This document shows, one piece after another, positions 1 to 9,513 of a stretch of DNA of 64,000 bases. This stretch comes from Riemerella columbipharyngis (GTDB lineage: Bacteria > Bacteroidota > Bacteroidia > Flavobacteriales > Weeksellaceae). The position numbers were made by a program, and so were the translations under genes. Below the pieces are notes generated by a model, which was not told where the DNA came from, made no database searches, and saw nothing but the letters and a program-made list of their open reading frames with translations. The stretch is taken from positions 1-64,000 of the forward strand of contig NZ_FNAS01000006.1 in NCBI RefSeq assembly GCF_900101995.1. Direction: 5' to 3'. Numbering within the stretch: position 1 is the stretch's first letter; each line of letters begins with the position of its first letter.

Positions 1-435
1 GCTCTCCAAGTGAAAGCTTTTTCGTCTTCTCGTTTGTAACAAAATTTTCGCACATTTCATTTTGAAAAAATGCACATCTCGTTTTGCGGGTTATAACAGT
101 CCACCAAAGCGTCTTTTTCGGAAATCGAGTATTTGTACCGATGCATCATCAAAAGTACAGATAAAGAGCAAGCGAAAGATTTGTTCTCATTCCCCGAGCT
201 GTCGGACAGGCTGGAGAAAATTTTGACCAACTCAGATGCAAATGACGTTCCGTTTCTTAGAAAAGAATGCGAAACAGCTGCCGAAATCTGGGATATTTAC
301 AATGAAGCCACCCACTTCGCGACACACCAGCTGCAAGCCCCCATTACCCAGAGGCAGAAGATTCAGGAATACGCCTACCGCCTTCTGATGAAGAAGAAAT
401 ACGACCTCGAAGCCCCTTTCAGAATAAGCCTTTAA
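1..435 (+). pseudogene. C-terminal fragment of an unrecognised gene
   Basis: One frame reads through the left edge to a stop at 433-435, but is interrupted by in-frame TAA codons at 37-39 and 94-96. Only 97-435 (about 112 codons) is open, and it has no ATG; the first usable start is TTG at 133. The translation is hydrophilic and helix-rich (for example WDIYNEATHFATHQ). It vaguely recalls the C-terminus of DUF932-type plasmid or phage proteins, but I am not sure of that. With the broken genes that follow, it looks like the tail of a decayed gene beginning outside the window. Confidence 0.4.
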
Positions 436-437
436 CC

Positions 438-983
438 TCAAACACCCCAAATAATGCCATCATAAAATTTATCAGCAATGAAACCCATTATAAAAATGTT
501 ATAGAGAAATCGCTTACCGTAAAGCAATCACTGTGGATAGGCACCGCCAACATCAAAGATTTGTACATCAAAACGCCGTTGCAAAACACAATGTCTTACT
601 TAGGGGCATTGTCCCATCTCATCAGTAGGCGGGTAGAGCTCAGGCTGTTTTTTGCCAAGAAGCCGGGCAAGAATTTCAGGGAAGACTTTGATAGATATCC
701 GCTGCTCGTCAGAAACTTGGAAACCGCCATTTGCCCGAGAGTGCATTTCAAGATTTTCATTTTTGACCAGCGTGAGGCTTACATAGGCTCGGCAAAACTT
801 ACGGGAGCCGGCTTGGGAATGAAATCACCGAACAACAGAAACTTTGAAGCCGGTGTTCTAACGGACATTCCCGAAATGGTACAATGGGCCATTTATCAGT
901 TCGATGAGGTTTGGATGGGAAAGCACTGCGCAAACTGCGGAAGAAAAAAATACTGCGAACAGCCCATTTCTCAACTTTTATGA
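438..983 (+). pseudogene. Phospholipase-D-like protein without a start codon
   Basis: The protein has the features of a small PLD-family nuclease or phosphodiesterase: SLWIGTANIKDLYIK near its start and one HKD-type motif (HFKIFIFDQREAYIGSAKLT) in the middle, where H-x-K and the following D are the catalytic set. It ends with a possible metal-binding C-x2-C-x5-C cluster. The frame is open from 306, but no ATG or GTG opens it; the first start is TTG at 561, which would cut off the conserved SLWIGTANIKD strand. I infer the gene has lost its 5' end or is shifted from the preceding frame. An intact gene using an unusual start is possible but less likely, given the broken genes on both sides. Confidence 0.55.
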
Positions 984-1012
984 GGGTACATTCATCATTC
1001 ATAATAATTTTT

Positions 1013-1020
1013 TACATTTG
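1013..1020 (+). promoter_or_regulatory. -7 element TACATTTG of the WYL gene
   Basis: TACATTTG fits the Bacteroidota -7 consensus TAnnTTTG and lies 17 bases before the ATG at 1038. No clear -33 TTG is visible at the expected distance. It probably drove the WYL regulator before that gene decayed. Confidence 0.4.
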
Positions 1021-1037
1021 GATTAAATATAAAACCT

Positions 1038-1956
1038 ATGGCAAAGATAGAATACTTTTTTAGGGTAAAGTATATTGAGGATTTTCTGCGTCAAAGAAAA
1101 GAAAAAGGCGCTTCATTCAAGGAAATCTACGAATATTTGGAAGCTCATTTTGAGCAAATAGACCGAGAACTGAAATTCTGCGAGCATACTTTCCAGCGCG
1201 ACAAAAATATCATCAGGGAAGTATCAGGGTTAGAGATTTCTTACGACAAAGGAAGAAACATATATTTCATTGACAAAGAATAACTTGAGTAATCTCAAGA
1301 GAACTGGGAGAATGTTTTACTGCTCAGTGCCTACCGCGAAACTAAAAAGGATTCTGACATAATGCACTTTGAAAACCGCATCTGCAGGGGGATAGGCGAA
1401 AACCTCAACGGATTGGTCCACGCCATCAAAAATAGAAAAATCGTTTCTTTTTTGCACCAAAGCCTTTGGAACAACGAAGACAAACCCAGTAAAAAAGTGG
1501 TACAGCCCTATGCCCTGAAAGAGTTTCGCTACCGCTGGTATTTATTGGGAAAAGAAGTCGTGAACGGAACCGTAAAAGAACTAAAAATCTACGGACTCAA
1601 CCGTATGGCGGATCTGAAAATCTCTGCCAGTAAATTTTCCCGCGAGAAAATAAACATCGGTTAAATGTACAAAAATTCTTTCGGGATTGTCGCCCCCAAC
1701 GACTATCCTGCAGAGGAAATCATCCTTTCGTTCAGCAAACAGCAAGGCAACTATGTGAAACTCTTGCCGCTGCACCATTCCCAGACCATCATAGAAGAAA
1801 CCGACTCAGAAGTCGTCATTTCCCTCAAATTCGTTCCCACCTTCGATTTTATACAAGAGATACTGTCCTTGCTGCCGCGTGAAAATATTAGCCCCAAAAT
1901 TCTTTAAGGAAACCATCAGAGCCGAAGTGGAAGAAATGAGAAAGAACCTTGAATAA
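1038..1956 (+). pseudogene. WYL-domain transcriptional regulator, disrupted
   Basis: Read as one gene this is a regulator of the usual WYL length, about 300 residues. It has an N-terminal winged-helix part (from 1038), a WYL domain (from about 1362, with QPYALKEFRYRWYLLG and YGLNRM) and a C-terminal WCX extension (from 1665, KNSFGIVAP). The reading frame is conserved but interrupted by TAA at 1281-1283, 1290-1292 and 1662-1664. Near 1880 a small indel moves the expected end (FFKETIRAEVEEMRKNLE, stop at 1954-1956) into another frame. WYL regulators sense ligands or nucleic acids and often control defence or DNA-damage genes. With at least four lesions this copy cannot make a full protein. Confidence 0.8.
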
Positions 1957-1980
1957 TCAAAGAATAATATTCAAATCTAA

Positions 1981-2013
1981 AAAAAAGTGCCAAGAATTAT
2001 TCTGGCACTTTTT
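1981..2013. terminator. Bidirectional intrinsic terminator
   Basis: An 11-bp stem (AAAAAGTGCCA pairing with TGGCACTTTTT) has a 10-base loop, with A and T tracts on the two flanks. It lies between the WYL pseudogene and the convergent lpdA, so it can end transcription from both sides. Confidence 0.8.
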
Positions 2014-2032
2014 AAGATATTAAAATATTTCA

Positions 2033-3421
2033 CTAAATATGAATAACTTCTCCATAAGCTGCTGCTACGGCTTCCATTACCGCTTCAGAAAGAGTCGGGT
2101 GTGGGTGTACGGCTTTTAGAATTTCGTGTCCCGTAGTTTCTAATTTTCTCGCTACTACTGCCTCGGCAATCATTTCCGTAACACCGTTCCCTATCATATG
2201 ACAGCCAAGCCATTCGCCATACTTAGCATCAAAAATAACTTTCACAAAGCCGTCATTATCCCCATTGGCTGTAGCTTTACCACTGGCAGAAAATGGAAAC
2301 TTACCTACTTTTATTTCGTAGCCTTTTTCTTTTGCTTGTTTCTCGGTAAGCCCTACTGACGCTATCTCTGGAAGGCAATAAGTACATCCCGGTATGTTTC
2401 CGTAATTCATTTTTTCTACACTCAGTCCTTTTATTTTCTCTACGCAAGTAATCCCTTCTGCAGAAGCTACATGTGCAAGTGCCTGAGTAGGAATAACATC
2501 TCCGATAGCATAATAGCCCGGTACAGAAGTTTGATACCACTCGTTTACCAAAATACGCCCTCTATCTGTCTGGATACCGACTTCCTCAAGCCCTATATTT
2601 TCTATGTTTGCCGTAATGCCTACCGCAGAAAGAACAATATCTGCCTCTAATGTTACATTTCCTTTTGCCGTTTTCACATTGGCTTTTACGCCATTTCCTG
2701 TGGTATCTACAGCCTCTACTGAGGCATTGGTCATTATTTCTATACCTGCTTTTTTCAAGCTTTTTTCCAAATGTTTAGAAACTTCCTCGTCTTCCACCGG
2801 AACGATATTCGGCATAAATTCTACTATCGTTACTTTGGTTCCCATAGTCGCATAGAAGTACGCAAACTCCACGCCTATTGCACCAGAGCCAACAACAATC
2901 ATAGATTTAGGCTGATTGGGTAAAGAAAGTGCTTGTCTGTAGCCTATTACTTTTTTACCATCCTGAGGCAAGTTGGGTAGTTCTCTAGAGCGTGCTCCTG
3001 TTGCGATAATGATATGCTCTGCAGAAAATTCTTCTACACCACCGTCTTTTTTCTCTACGGAAACTTTTTTACCTTTCTTAACTGTGGCTGTTCCAAAGAT
3101 GACATCGATTTTATTTTTCTTCATCAAAAACTCAATGCCCTTGCTCATTCTATTTGCTACACCACGGCTTCTTTGGATAACATTCGGAAAGTCAAAACTT
3201 CCCTCTACTTTATTTAGCCCAAAATCTTCGGCATGGTTGATATATTTGAATACTTGAGCAGATTTCAAAAGTGCTTTAGTAGGGATACACCCCCAATTGA
3301 GACAAATACCTCCAAGGTTTTCTTTTTCTATAATGGCTGTTTTGAAGCCTAATTGCGCAGCTCTAATGGCAGTAACATATCCGCCAGGGCCACTTCCTAT
3401 CACTATAATGTCGTAGTTCAT
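2033..3421 (-). CDS. lpdA: Dihydrolipoyl dehydrogenase (E3)
   Basis: This flavoprotein reoxidises the dihydrolipoyl groups of pyruvate and 2-oxo acid dehydrogenase complexes and the glycine cleavage system, passing electrons to NAD+. The 462-residue length is typical. Visible features are the FAD-binding GSGPGG at residues 9-14, the redox disulfide in GGICLNWGCIPTK (C40 and C45), a second dinucleotide fold (VVGSGAIGVEFA), the FAD-contacting YAIGDV, and the C-terminal HPHPTLSE carrying the catalytic His-Glu pair. It stands alone, not beside E1 or E2 genes, as expected for an E3 shared between complexes. Confidence 0.97.
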   Translation of the reverse strand: MNYDIIVIGSGPGGYVTAIRAAQLGFKTAIIEKENLGGICLNWGCIPTKALLKSAQVFKYINHAEDFGLNKVEGSFDFPNVIQRSRGVANRMSKGIEFLMKKNKIDVIFGTATVKKGKKVSVEKKDGGVEEFSAEHIIIATGARSRELPNLPQDGKKVIGYRQALSLPNQPKSMIVVGSGAIGVEFAYFYATMGTKVTIVEFMPNIVPVEDEEVSKHLEKSLKKAGIEIMTNASVEAVDTTGNGVKANVKTAKGNVTLEADIVLSAVGITANIENIGLEEVGIQTDRGRILVNEWYQTSVPGYYAIGDVIPTQALAHVASAEGITCVEKIKGLSVEKMNYGNIPGCTYCLPEIASVGLTEKQAKEKGYEIKVGKFPFSASGKATANGDNDGFVKVIFDAKYGEWLGCHMIGNGVTEMIAEAVVARKLETTGHEILKAVHPHPTLSEAVMEAVAAAYGEVIHI

Positions 3422-3438
3422 TGATTAAAATTTTACTG

Positions 3439-3466
3439 CGAATTTACGATTTTTTTTTAATACCAA
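3439..3466 (-). promoter_or_regulatory. Promoter of lpdA
   Basis: On the minus strand TTG (3464-3466) is followed by 17 bases and TAAATTCG (3439-3446), one base off the TAnnTTTG consensus. The start codon lies about 18 bases downstream, so the leader is short. Confidence 0.55.
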
Positions 3467-4918
3467 TCAAAGATCGATAGCCGGAGTAAGTAATGTTTCC
3501 ATTTTAGACTTAATCTGAGCCACGCTTCCGCTGTAATTATTCACCAAAAGAGAAAAAGTCAAAACCTTCCCAGAGTAGGTATGGATATATCCTGCAAGAC
3601 ATTTTACCCCTTTCAGCGTACCCGTTTTAGCAAATATTTTTCCGTTTGCCTCACTATCTACGAACATTCTTTTCAGCGTTCCCGTTTGTCCTGCAACAGG
3701 CAGAGATTTTAAGAAGTCTTGATAATAAGGTTCTTTCATTATTTCTGCTAAAAACTTAGCTTGAGAAATCGGTTTTACTTCATTACTTCGTGACAGCCCG
3801 CTACCATCTACTAAATTGATTCCCGCAAAATCATATCCTTTGTTTTTGAGATGAGTAAGAATTGTACTTCTTCCCGTGTCCAGAGTTTCGTCACCGTTCT
3901 TATAAAATCCCACAGCACGAAGTATAGCCTCTGCAAAACGATTCACACTATTTTGATTGGTATAATACACCATAGTCGAAAGACTTGGCGATTTATAATT
4001 TGCAATAATTTTCGTTGCCTCCGGATTGATATTCTGCGTTTTTGTTTCCACTCCTCCGGATACCACCACTCCGCTTTTTGGCAAAGCAGCCCTAAGGTTT
4101 TTGGCTAAATAAAGCGGAGCATCGGGGATTTTGGTATAAACTTTATTTCCTTCAAAACTATCTGTAATCGCCATTTTACCTGTATATGGAGATATATAAA
4201 AGAAATGTTTCGCAGGGTGGAACGGATCTGCCGGTGGTATCACACTCATTTCTTTTCTGGGATCCATCCCCTGTGTATTCCCCACAGGAAGGTAGTAATT
4301 ATTATGAGTCAGCCACACTATATTTTGGGGCAAATCAATTTTATTATTTTTGAATACCGCAGTCTCCACATAGATATTCCCATTGATTTTATTGATACCC
4401 TCGTTCTTTATAGCTTGAATAAAATCCGAAACTATCGCAGAATATCTGGATGCCCCCCCCATACCTGTTCCGAGAGAAAAATCTCCGCTTCCGATAATAT
4501 AGAGATTCCCCTCTAAAACACCATCTTGGGAAACAGTACCGGAATATTCCAGCTGTGTATTGTATTGGAACTTTGTCCCCATAATGTTCATTGCTGTTTC
4601 GGTAGACAATAGTTTTGTAGTAGAAGCCGGCACCAGAGGCGTATTCTCGTTGTACGAAGTTACTACTTGGCGAGATTCCGGATCGTAGATTACAAACCCC
4701 CAGTTGGCATTTCTTACAATAGATTCGCTCTGCAGTCTTTCAATTGCAAAATCAATTTCATTTTTAGCTAATTCTGAAACTATGGCATTCTTTACCGTCT
4801 TAATCCCTTCCAAAGAAGGCGTACCCGTATAAGCGAGCCTCTGTTGTGAGGATGCTCCCACAGATAACGATAAACCTAAAATAATTAAACTCCTATTTAT
4901 AATTTTCATTGAAATCAT
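3467..4918 (-). CDS. dacB: D-alanyl-D-alanine carboxypeptidase/endopeptidase (PBP4 class)
   Basis: Family S13 penicillin-binding protein that trims peptidoglycan side chains and cross-links in the periplasm. All three active-site motifs are present: S-x-x-K (STTK, about residues 99-102), S-x-N (SVN, about 327) and KTGT near the C-terminus. A signal peptide (IINRSLIILGLSLSVGASS) opens the protein. Two in-frame starts lie three codons apart (4918 and 4909); the second puts Met-Lys directly before the hydrophobic stretch and may be the real one. The length of about 480 residues is normal for the class. It ends just upstream of the lpdA promoter. Confidence 0.93.
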   Translation of the reverse strand: MISMKIINRSLIILGLSLSVGASSQQRLAYTGTPSLEGIKTVKNAIVSELAKNEIDFAIERLQSESIVRNANWGFVIYDPESRQVVTSYNENTPLVPASTTKLLSTETAMNIMGTKFQYNTQLEYSGTVSQDGVLEGNLYIIGSGDFSLGTGMGGASRYSAIVSDFIQAIKNEGINKINGNIYVETAVFKNNKIDLPQNIVWLTHNNYYLPVGNTQGMDPRKEMSVIPPADPFHPAKHFFYISPYTGKMAITDSFEGNKVYTKIPDAPLYLAKNLRAALPKSGVVVSGGVETKTQNINPEATKIIANYKSPSLSTMVYYTNQNSVNRFAEAILRAVGFYKNGDETLDTGRSTILTHLKNKGYDFAGINLVDGSGLSRSNEVKPISQAKFLAEIMKEPYYQDFLKSLPVAGQTGTLKRMFVDSEANGKIFAKTGTLKGVKCLAGYIHTYSGKVLTFSLLVNNYSGSVAQIKSKMETLLTPAIDL

Positions 4919-5035
4919 TTAAAAAGAATACATTTTTATAACGAATAAAAACCTTATTTATTACAAATGTATAAACATTTTCGTTATAAAACTTCTTTAC
5001 CCCACAAAAAAAAGCATAAATTCTGTTAAAAAGTC

Positions 5036-7510
5036 TTAAAAATCTACAAAAACATCTATTTTAACCGATTGATATGCCTTCACTTCCCTAAACTCTTCTA
5101 ACGATTTTTCTATACACTTTTTCATTGTATAGTAGTTTTTGTTTCTCGGCAGCTTGACAAGTATCTGAAACTGATATTTATTCCTAAGTTTAGAAATAGA
5201 AGACTTTTCAGGACCGAGAATACAGTCTTTGTGCAGATACTTTCTGAGGATAGACCCCATAAATTGAGAAGCTCTGTCGGCTTTAGACTCTTTATTGTGT
5301 TTGATTTCTATCAATACCAATTTGGTAAACGGCGGATAGAGAAACTTTTTTCTTTCTTTGAGAAAATAATCATAGACTTCCGCAGCAGTACCATTATCGT
5401 TAATCATCTGAAAAATAGGACTAAAAGGGTTGTATGTCTGCACCATCACACGCCCCTCTCCGGAGACCCGCCCTGCCCTGCCGGAAATCTGCGTAATTAG
5501 TTGATATGCTTGTTCTTCTGCACGAAAATCAAGGACATAGATGAGTGCGTCTGCCTTTGGAATAACCACCAAATCTATATTATCAAAATCCAGCCCTTTG
5601 GAAATCATCTGTGTTCCCACGATAATATCTGTCTCGCGATTTTCAATTTTTTCGTAAAGTCTTTCGTAAGCAAACTTTTTTCGCATTGTATCCACATCCA
5701 TTCTTTCTATTCTTGCTTCGGGGAACAATTGTTTCACCTCTTCGTAAATTTGCTCTACGCCTATGCCTTTGGTCGTCAGTTTATCCGACTTGCATTTGGG
5801 ACAAACCTCCAGCTTTGCCGCCTTTTGTCCGCAGTAGTGGCATTTCATCTCTTGAGTGGATTTATGATAAGTCATCACCACATCACAATTGGTGCAATAG
5901 GTAGCATAGCCGCAAACTTCGCATTCCAGCACTTTGGCATAGCCGCGTCTGTTATGCAGAATAATGATTTGTTTTTTCTTCTCAAGATTTTGTTTAATCT
6001 CTTCTATAACTTCCGTAGAAAAATTTCCGACAGTTTGTTTACTGCTTTGGGCTTCTTTGAAATTTATAATTTGATAATCCGGAATTTTCGTTTTGCCGTA
6101 CCTTTCGGTTAATGCCGTATAGCCTATAATATTTTTTTGCACCAAATAATAAGTTTCCACCGATGGCGTAGCAGAACCCAATATCAATTTGGACTGATAA
6201 AAATCCGAAAGCATCAATGCCGCATCCCGCCCATTGAAAAACGGCGATACCTCCTGAAGTTTGTAGGCTCTATCGTGCTCCTCGTCCACTACTATCAGCC
6301 CTAAATTTTGGAAGGGCAGAAATAGGGCACAGCGTGTTCCTATCAGTATTTTTATTTCGTTTCTCCTTACTTTTTGCCACACCTCTACCCTCTCAAAATC
6401 CGTAAGTTTCTGATGATAAAACCCCAGATGACTCCCATATTTTTTTTCTAATCTATTGATGATTTGTTTGGTTAAGGCTATTTCCGGCAACAGCAATAGG
6501 GCATTTTTACCTTCGGCAATGCATCGCTCTATCTGATGCATATAGATATGCGTCTTTCCGGAAGAGGTTACGCCGTGCAGAAGGACTTTATTATTCTTTT
6601 GGAAAACTTTCTCTATTTCATTATTGGCAAGTCTTTGTGCTTCGGTCAATTCCTCCAAATCTTCCACTTCGCCTTCATAAGAAGAAAGGCGGTTTTCGGC
6701 TAAATAATATTCTTGAACGAAACCTTTATCCAAGAGAGATTTCAGTTGGTTGTAAGAAAAATCCCCTTCCTCAAAAAGAGACGATTTTTTAATCCTTTTA
6801 GAATTATCCTGAGTCTGAATTGATAAAATTTTCAGAAATAGTTCTTTTTGCTTTTTTGCCCTATCTAATGCAGACAGCGTTTTGATAAGATTTTCATTAT
6901 CAATGATTTCTTTTGAAATTTCGACATAAGAAACTTCCTTTGCTTTGTACCGCTCTGCCACCCTTTCATCAATCATAATATACTGCAAACCAATCAATGA
7001 ATTGATGGCAGAGATCATTTCTTTTTTAGGAATAAAAGCCTCTATTTCCGAAAGGTTAATCAGCTGCTGAACCTCCAGCGCCTGAAGCAGATACACTTCA
7101 TTGGCTTCCAAGTTTTCATACTCTATATTGGCATTGGGATTGAGCTTAAGGTAAGTCTCACTTTGCAGCTTTAGCGAAGATGGAAAAGAGAAACGATAAA
7201 TTTCCCCCAAATGACAAAGGTAATATTCTGACATCCATTTCCAAAACTCAATCTGAGGCTTCGGCAACAGAGGCACTTCATCCAAAACATTGAGTATCTC
7301 TTTCGGGGCAAAATCCTCCGGCTTGCGATTGTGCAGCTCAAAGACGACACCCGTATATATTTTTCTTCCTCTAAAAGGGACTAAAACCCGCATTCCCATC
7401 TCTACCTTAGGCAGTAAATCAATAGGGACGCTATAAGTATAGGTCCCTTTTAGATTAAGCGGGATGACGATTTCTGCGTACCCCATTAGATTTGAATCAC
7501 TATCCGTCAC
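5036..7510 (-). CDS. priA: Primosomal replication restart helicase PriA
   Basis: Superfamily 2 helicase that reloads the replisome at stalled forks. The Walker A motif GVTSSGKT is at residues 313-320, followed by a DEEHD Walker B box. The helicase core holds the PriA-specific insertion of eight cysteines in CxxC pairs (CEVCGYATYCTNC, CHYCG, CPKC) that bind two zinc ions. The N-terminal 3'-end-binding domain (VPFRGRKIYTGVV) is intact. At 824 residues it is full length. The proline dehydrogenase gene lies only 8 bases upstream on the same strand, so the two may be cotranscribed. Confidence 0.97.
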   Translation of the reverse strand: MTDSDSNLMGYAEIVIPLNLKGTYTYSVPIDLLPKVEMGMRVLVPFRGRKIYTGVVFELHNRKPEDFAPKEILNVLDEVPLLPKPQIEFWKWMSEYYLCHLGEIYRFSFPSSLKLQSETYLKLNPNANIEYENLEANEVYLLQALEVQQLINLSEIEAFIPKKEMISAINSLIGLQYIMIDERVAERYKAKEVSYVEISKEIIDNENLIKTLSALDRAKKQKELFLKILSIQTQDNSKRIKKSSLFEEGDFSYNQLKSLLDKGFVQEYYLAENRLSSYEGEVEDLEELTEAQRLANNEIEKVFQKNNKVLLHGVTSSGKTHIYMHQIERCIAEGKNALLLLPEIALTKQIINRLEKKYGSHLGFYHQKLTDFERVEVWQKVRRNEIKILIGTRCALFLPFQNLGLIVVDEEHDRAYKLQEVSPFFNGRDAALMLSDFYQSKLILGSATPSVETYYLVQKNIIGYTALTERYGKTKIPDYQIINFKEAQSSKQTVGNFSTEVIEEIKQNLEKKKQIIILHNRRGYAKVLECEVCGYATYCTNCDVVMTYHKSTQEMKCHYCGQKAAKLEVCPKCKSDKLTTKGIGVEQIYEEVKQLFPEARIERMDVDTMRKKFAYERLYEKIENRETDIIVGTQMISKGLDFDNIDLVVIPKADALIYVLDFRAEEQAYQLITQISGRAGRVSGEGRVMVQTYNPFSPIFQMINDNGTAAEVYDYFLKERKKFLYPPFTKLVLIEIKHNKESKADRASQFMGSILRKYLHKDCILGPEKSSISKLRNKYQFQILVKLPRNKNYYTMKKCIEKSLEEFREVKAYQSVKIDVFVDF

Positions 7511-7518
7511 TCAATATT

Positions 7519-8691
7519 TTATTTCTCGGATTGTCTTCGCTGAAGTTCTTTTTTGATTAAAGACAATTCTCTACCAGTCTGTCCCGCCACAGATGTATTC
7601 TCCTGAGCCCTACGGGTAAGATACGGCACCACTTCTTTCACAGGACCATAAGGCAGATACTTACAAGCGTTGTACTTCTCGCTACCAAGGAAATAAGTAA
7701 TATTATCACTCATTCCGTAGAGCTGTCCGAAGTAGATTTGTTTGCTATCGTGTGCAATGCTTTTTTCTTTCATTTTGTCCATAATGAGTTTAGTAGAAAA
7801 CTCATTGTGCGTACCAAAGAATGCAGAAACAGTATCCAAGTTCTCCATTACAAAATTGATAGCAGCATTATAGTTTTTGTCAGACGCTTCTTTGTTAGGC
7901 TGAATAGGAGAAGGATAGCCCATCTTCACGGCACGCTCTCTTTCTTTTTCCATATAGGCCCCTCTCACGAATTTGTAGCCTAAATAGTAGCCTTTGGATT
8001 TAGCTCTTTGCAAATCCTCTGCTAAATACTCCAAACGCCCTGTACGGTACATTTGTATAGTATTCCAGACAATAGCTTTTTCTTTATTAAAACGAGCTTT
8101 CATCTCATTCACCAAATCATCTACCGCAGTCTGTATCCAAGACTCTTCCGCGTCTATCATCAGAAGGACATCTCTGTCGTACGCCAGCTGGCAAACTTCT
8201 TCATAGCGTCTCACTATTCTTGTCCATTCTGCCTGCTCTTCTGCACTCAGTGTTTTACCGGCTTGTACATCTGCATAAAGATCCAAACGCCCAAAGCCAG
8301 TAGGTTTGAACACTACGAAAGGAATGGCGGGATTTCCCTTGGCAAATTCTATATCCTTTTTTGTTTCTTCACAAGTGTGGTCAAAAGTCTTTTCATCCTC
8401 TTGTCCTTCAATGGCATAGTCAAATATACTGCCAATATGATGCTTATACATCCCTTCTACCACCTTTTTGCTGTCTTCTCTGGTAACTCCGCCACAGAAT
8501 TGTTCAAAAAGCGTGCTCTTCACGATACTTTGAACGAAAGGAAAATTATTGCGAATAGAGAAATTAAGTGCCTTGATACCTACATTTGTAAGTGTCGGAT
8601 GCTGGATCATCGTAAACATCCACTGTGCTTTTTTCAGCTGTTTAGTGGATTTATCTGCGAATGCTATTTTTGTATTGTCAAAAATTCCCAT
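7519..8691 (-). CDS. Proline dehydrogenase
   Basis: FAD-dependent enzyme that oxidises L-proline to 1-pyrroline-5-carboxylate, passing electrons to the respiratory quinone pool. The (beta/alpha)8 signature is visible in YLGYKFVRGAYMEKERERA, and near the end RRAQENTSV corresponds to the substrate-binding arginine region. At 390 residues it is the short monofunctional type, not the fused PutA enzyme. No P5C dehydrogenase gene is beside it, so the second step of proline catabolism is encoded elsewhere. The upstream 288 bases hold no gene. Confidence 0.9.
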   Translation of the reverse strand: MGIFDNTKIAFADKSTKQLKKAQWMFTMIQHPTLTNVGIKALNFSIRNNFPFVQSIVKSTLFEQFCGGVTREDSKKVVEGMYKHHIGSIFDYAIEGQEDEKTFDHTCEETKKDIEFAKGNPAIPFVVFKPTGFGRLDLYADVQAGKTLSAEEQAEWTRIVRRYEEVCQLAYDRDVLLMIDAEESWIQTAVDDLVNEMKARFNKEKAIVWNTIQMYRTGRLEYLAEDLQRAKSKGYYLGYKFVRGAYMEKERERAVKMGYPSPIQPNKEASDKNYNAAINFVMENLDTVSAFFGTHNEFSTKLIMDKMKEKSIAHDSKQIYFGQLYGMSDNITYFLGSEKYNACKYLPYGPVKEVVPYLTRRAQENTSVAGQTGRELSLIKKELQRRQSEK

Positions 8692-8950
8692 TTTATTTTT
8701 AGAATTAATTTAAAGGCAAATTTAACAATACTTATGCAATGTAAAAAAGATTTTTTATTGATATTTTTCATACATCTTTTTTAGAAGCCGTTTATTTTTT
8801 TTATACAGCCCGGTTTCCACTTGTAAATTCAATCCTCCTCTGCTTTAAGGCAGTGTATTAAATTTCCCTTTTTAACAAAGTAAACCACCAAGCCTAAATA
8901 GATTCAATCTAAATTAAAATACCTATATATCTTTTATTAAATAAAAATAT

Positions 8951-8958
8951 TAAATTTG
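8951..8958 (+). promoter_or_regulatory. -7 element TAAATTTG before the Rrf2 gene
   Basis: TAAATTTG fits the Bacteroidota -7 consensus and lies 21 bases before the GTG start at 8980. The -33 region is only T-rich (CTTTTATTAA), which would suit a promoter whose activity depends on the regulator it encodes. Confidence 0.5.
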
Positions 8959-8979
8959 CAGAATCAAAATCAATTATAA

Positions 8980-9426
8980 GTGTTTTCTAAGACTTGTGAA
9001 TACGCACTAAGAGCCGTTATTTTCCTCGCGAGACAATCCGAGGACGGAAAAAGATTGAGCATAAAAGAAATTGCCAAGGGCATTGGATCTCCCGAACATT
9101 TCATCGCCAAAATATTGCAAGGGCTCAGCAAGAAAGGATTTATAAGCTCTACAAAGGGCCCTAACGGAGGATTTTTCTTAGATGAAAACCAAAAAATACA
9201 GCCGATAAAAGACATTATCATAGAAATTGACGGAAACAAAATATTCTCCAATTGCATCCTCGGGCTTTCGGAATGCACAGAAAACCACCCCTGCCCTATG
9301 CACCACGAGTTTAAGCCTGTAAGAGAGATTATTAAAAATTTGTTAGACCGATACACGCTTAACCACTTTATTGAGGATAAAAAGTTAAATACAACTTTCT
9401 TAACGGACAAGATAAATTACAATTAA
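8980..9426 (+). CDS. Rrf2-family, probably NO-responsive, regulator
   Basis: The GTG start gives the standard Rrf2 N-terminus MFSKTCEYALRAVIFLA with its winged helix-turn-helix. The cluster-binding loop carries three cysteines (NCILGLSECTENHPCPMH) spaced C-x6-C-x5-C, between the C-x7-C-x5-C of NsrR and the C-x5-C-x5-C of IscR. This supports an iron-sulfur cluster. It is first in a cluster with an iron-sulfur repair protein and a nitric-oxide reductase, so I infer that NO damage to its cluster relieves repression of these genes. The 148-residue length is normal. Whether it is an NsrR orthologue cannot be settled here. Confidence 0.85.
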   Translation: MFSKTCEYALRAVIFLARQSEDGKRLSIKEIAKGIGSPEHFIAKILQGLSKKGFISSTKGPNGGFFLDENQKIQPIKDIIIEIDGNKIFSNCILGLSECTENHPCPMHHEFKPVREIIKNLLDRYTLNHFIEDKKLNTTFLTDKINYN

Positions 9427-9513
9427 GAAACCGGCAGAAATACATTAAGCCATTGGCTATTCATATTAAAATAAAAGATAAAAAGATATTATTATATTAA
9501 AAACAAACAGATA

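Noticed and set aside
5501..6112. A 203-codon plus-strand frame rich in Cys, Phe and His
   Set aside because: It lies fully antisense to the zinc-binding region of priA, and its composition is what the reverse strand of that gene gives; no start context or homology signs.
8053..8784. A 243-codon plus-strand frame
   Set aside because: Antisense to proline dehydrogenase, whose motifs are clear on the minus strand.
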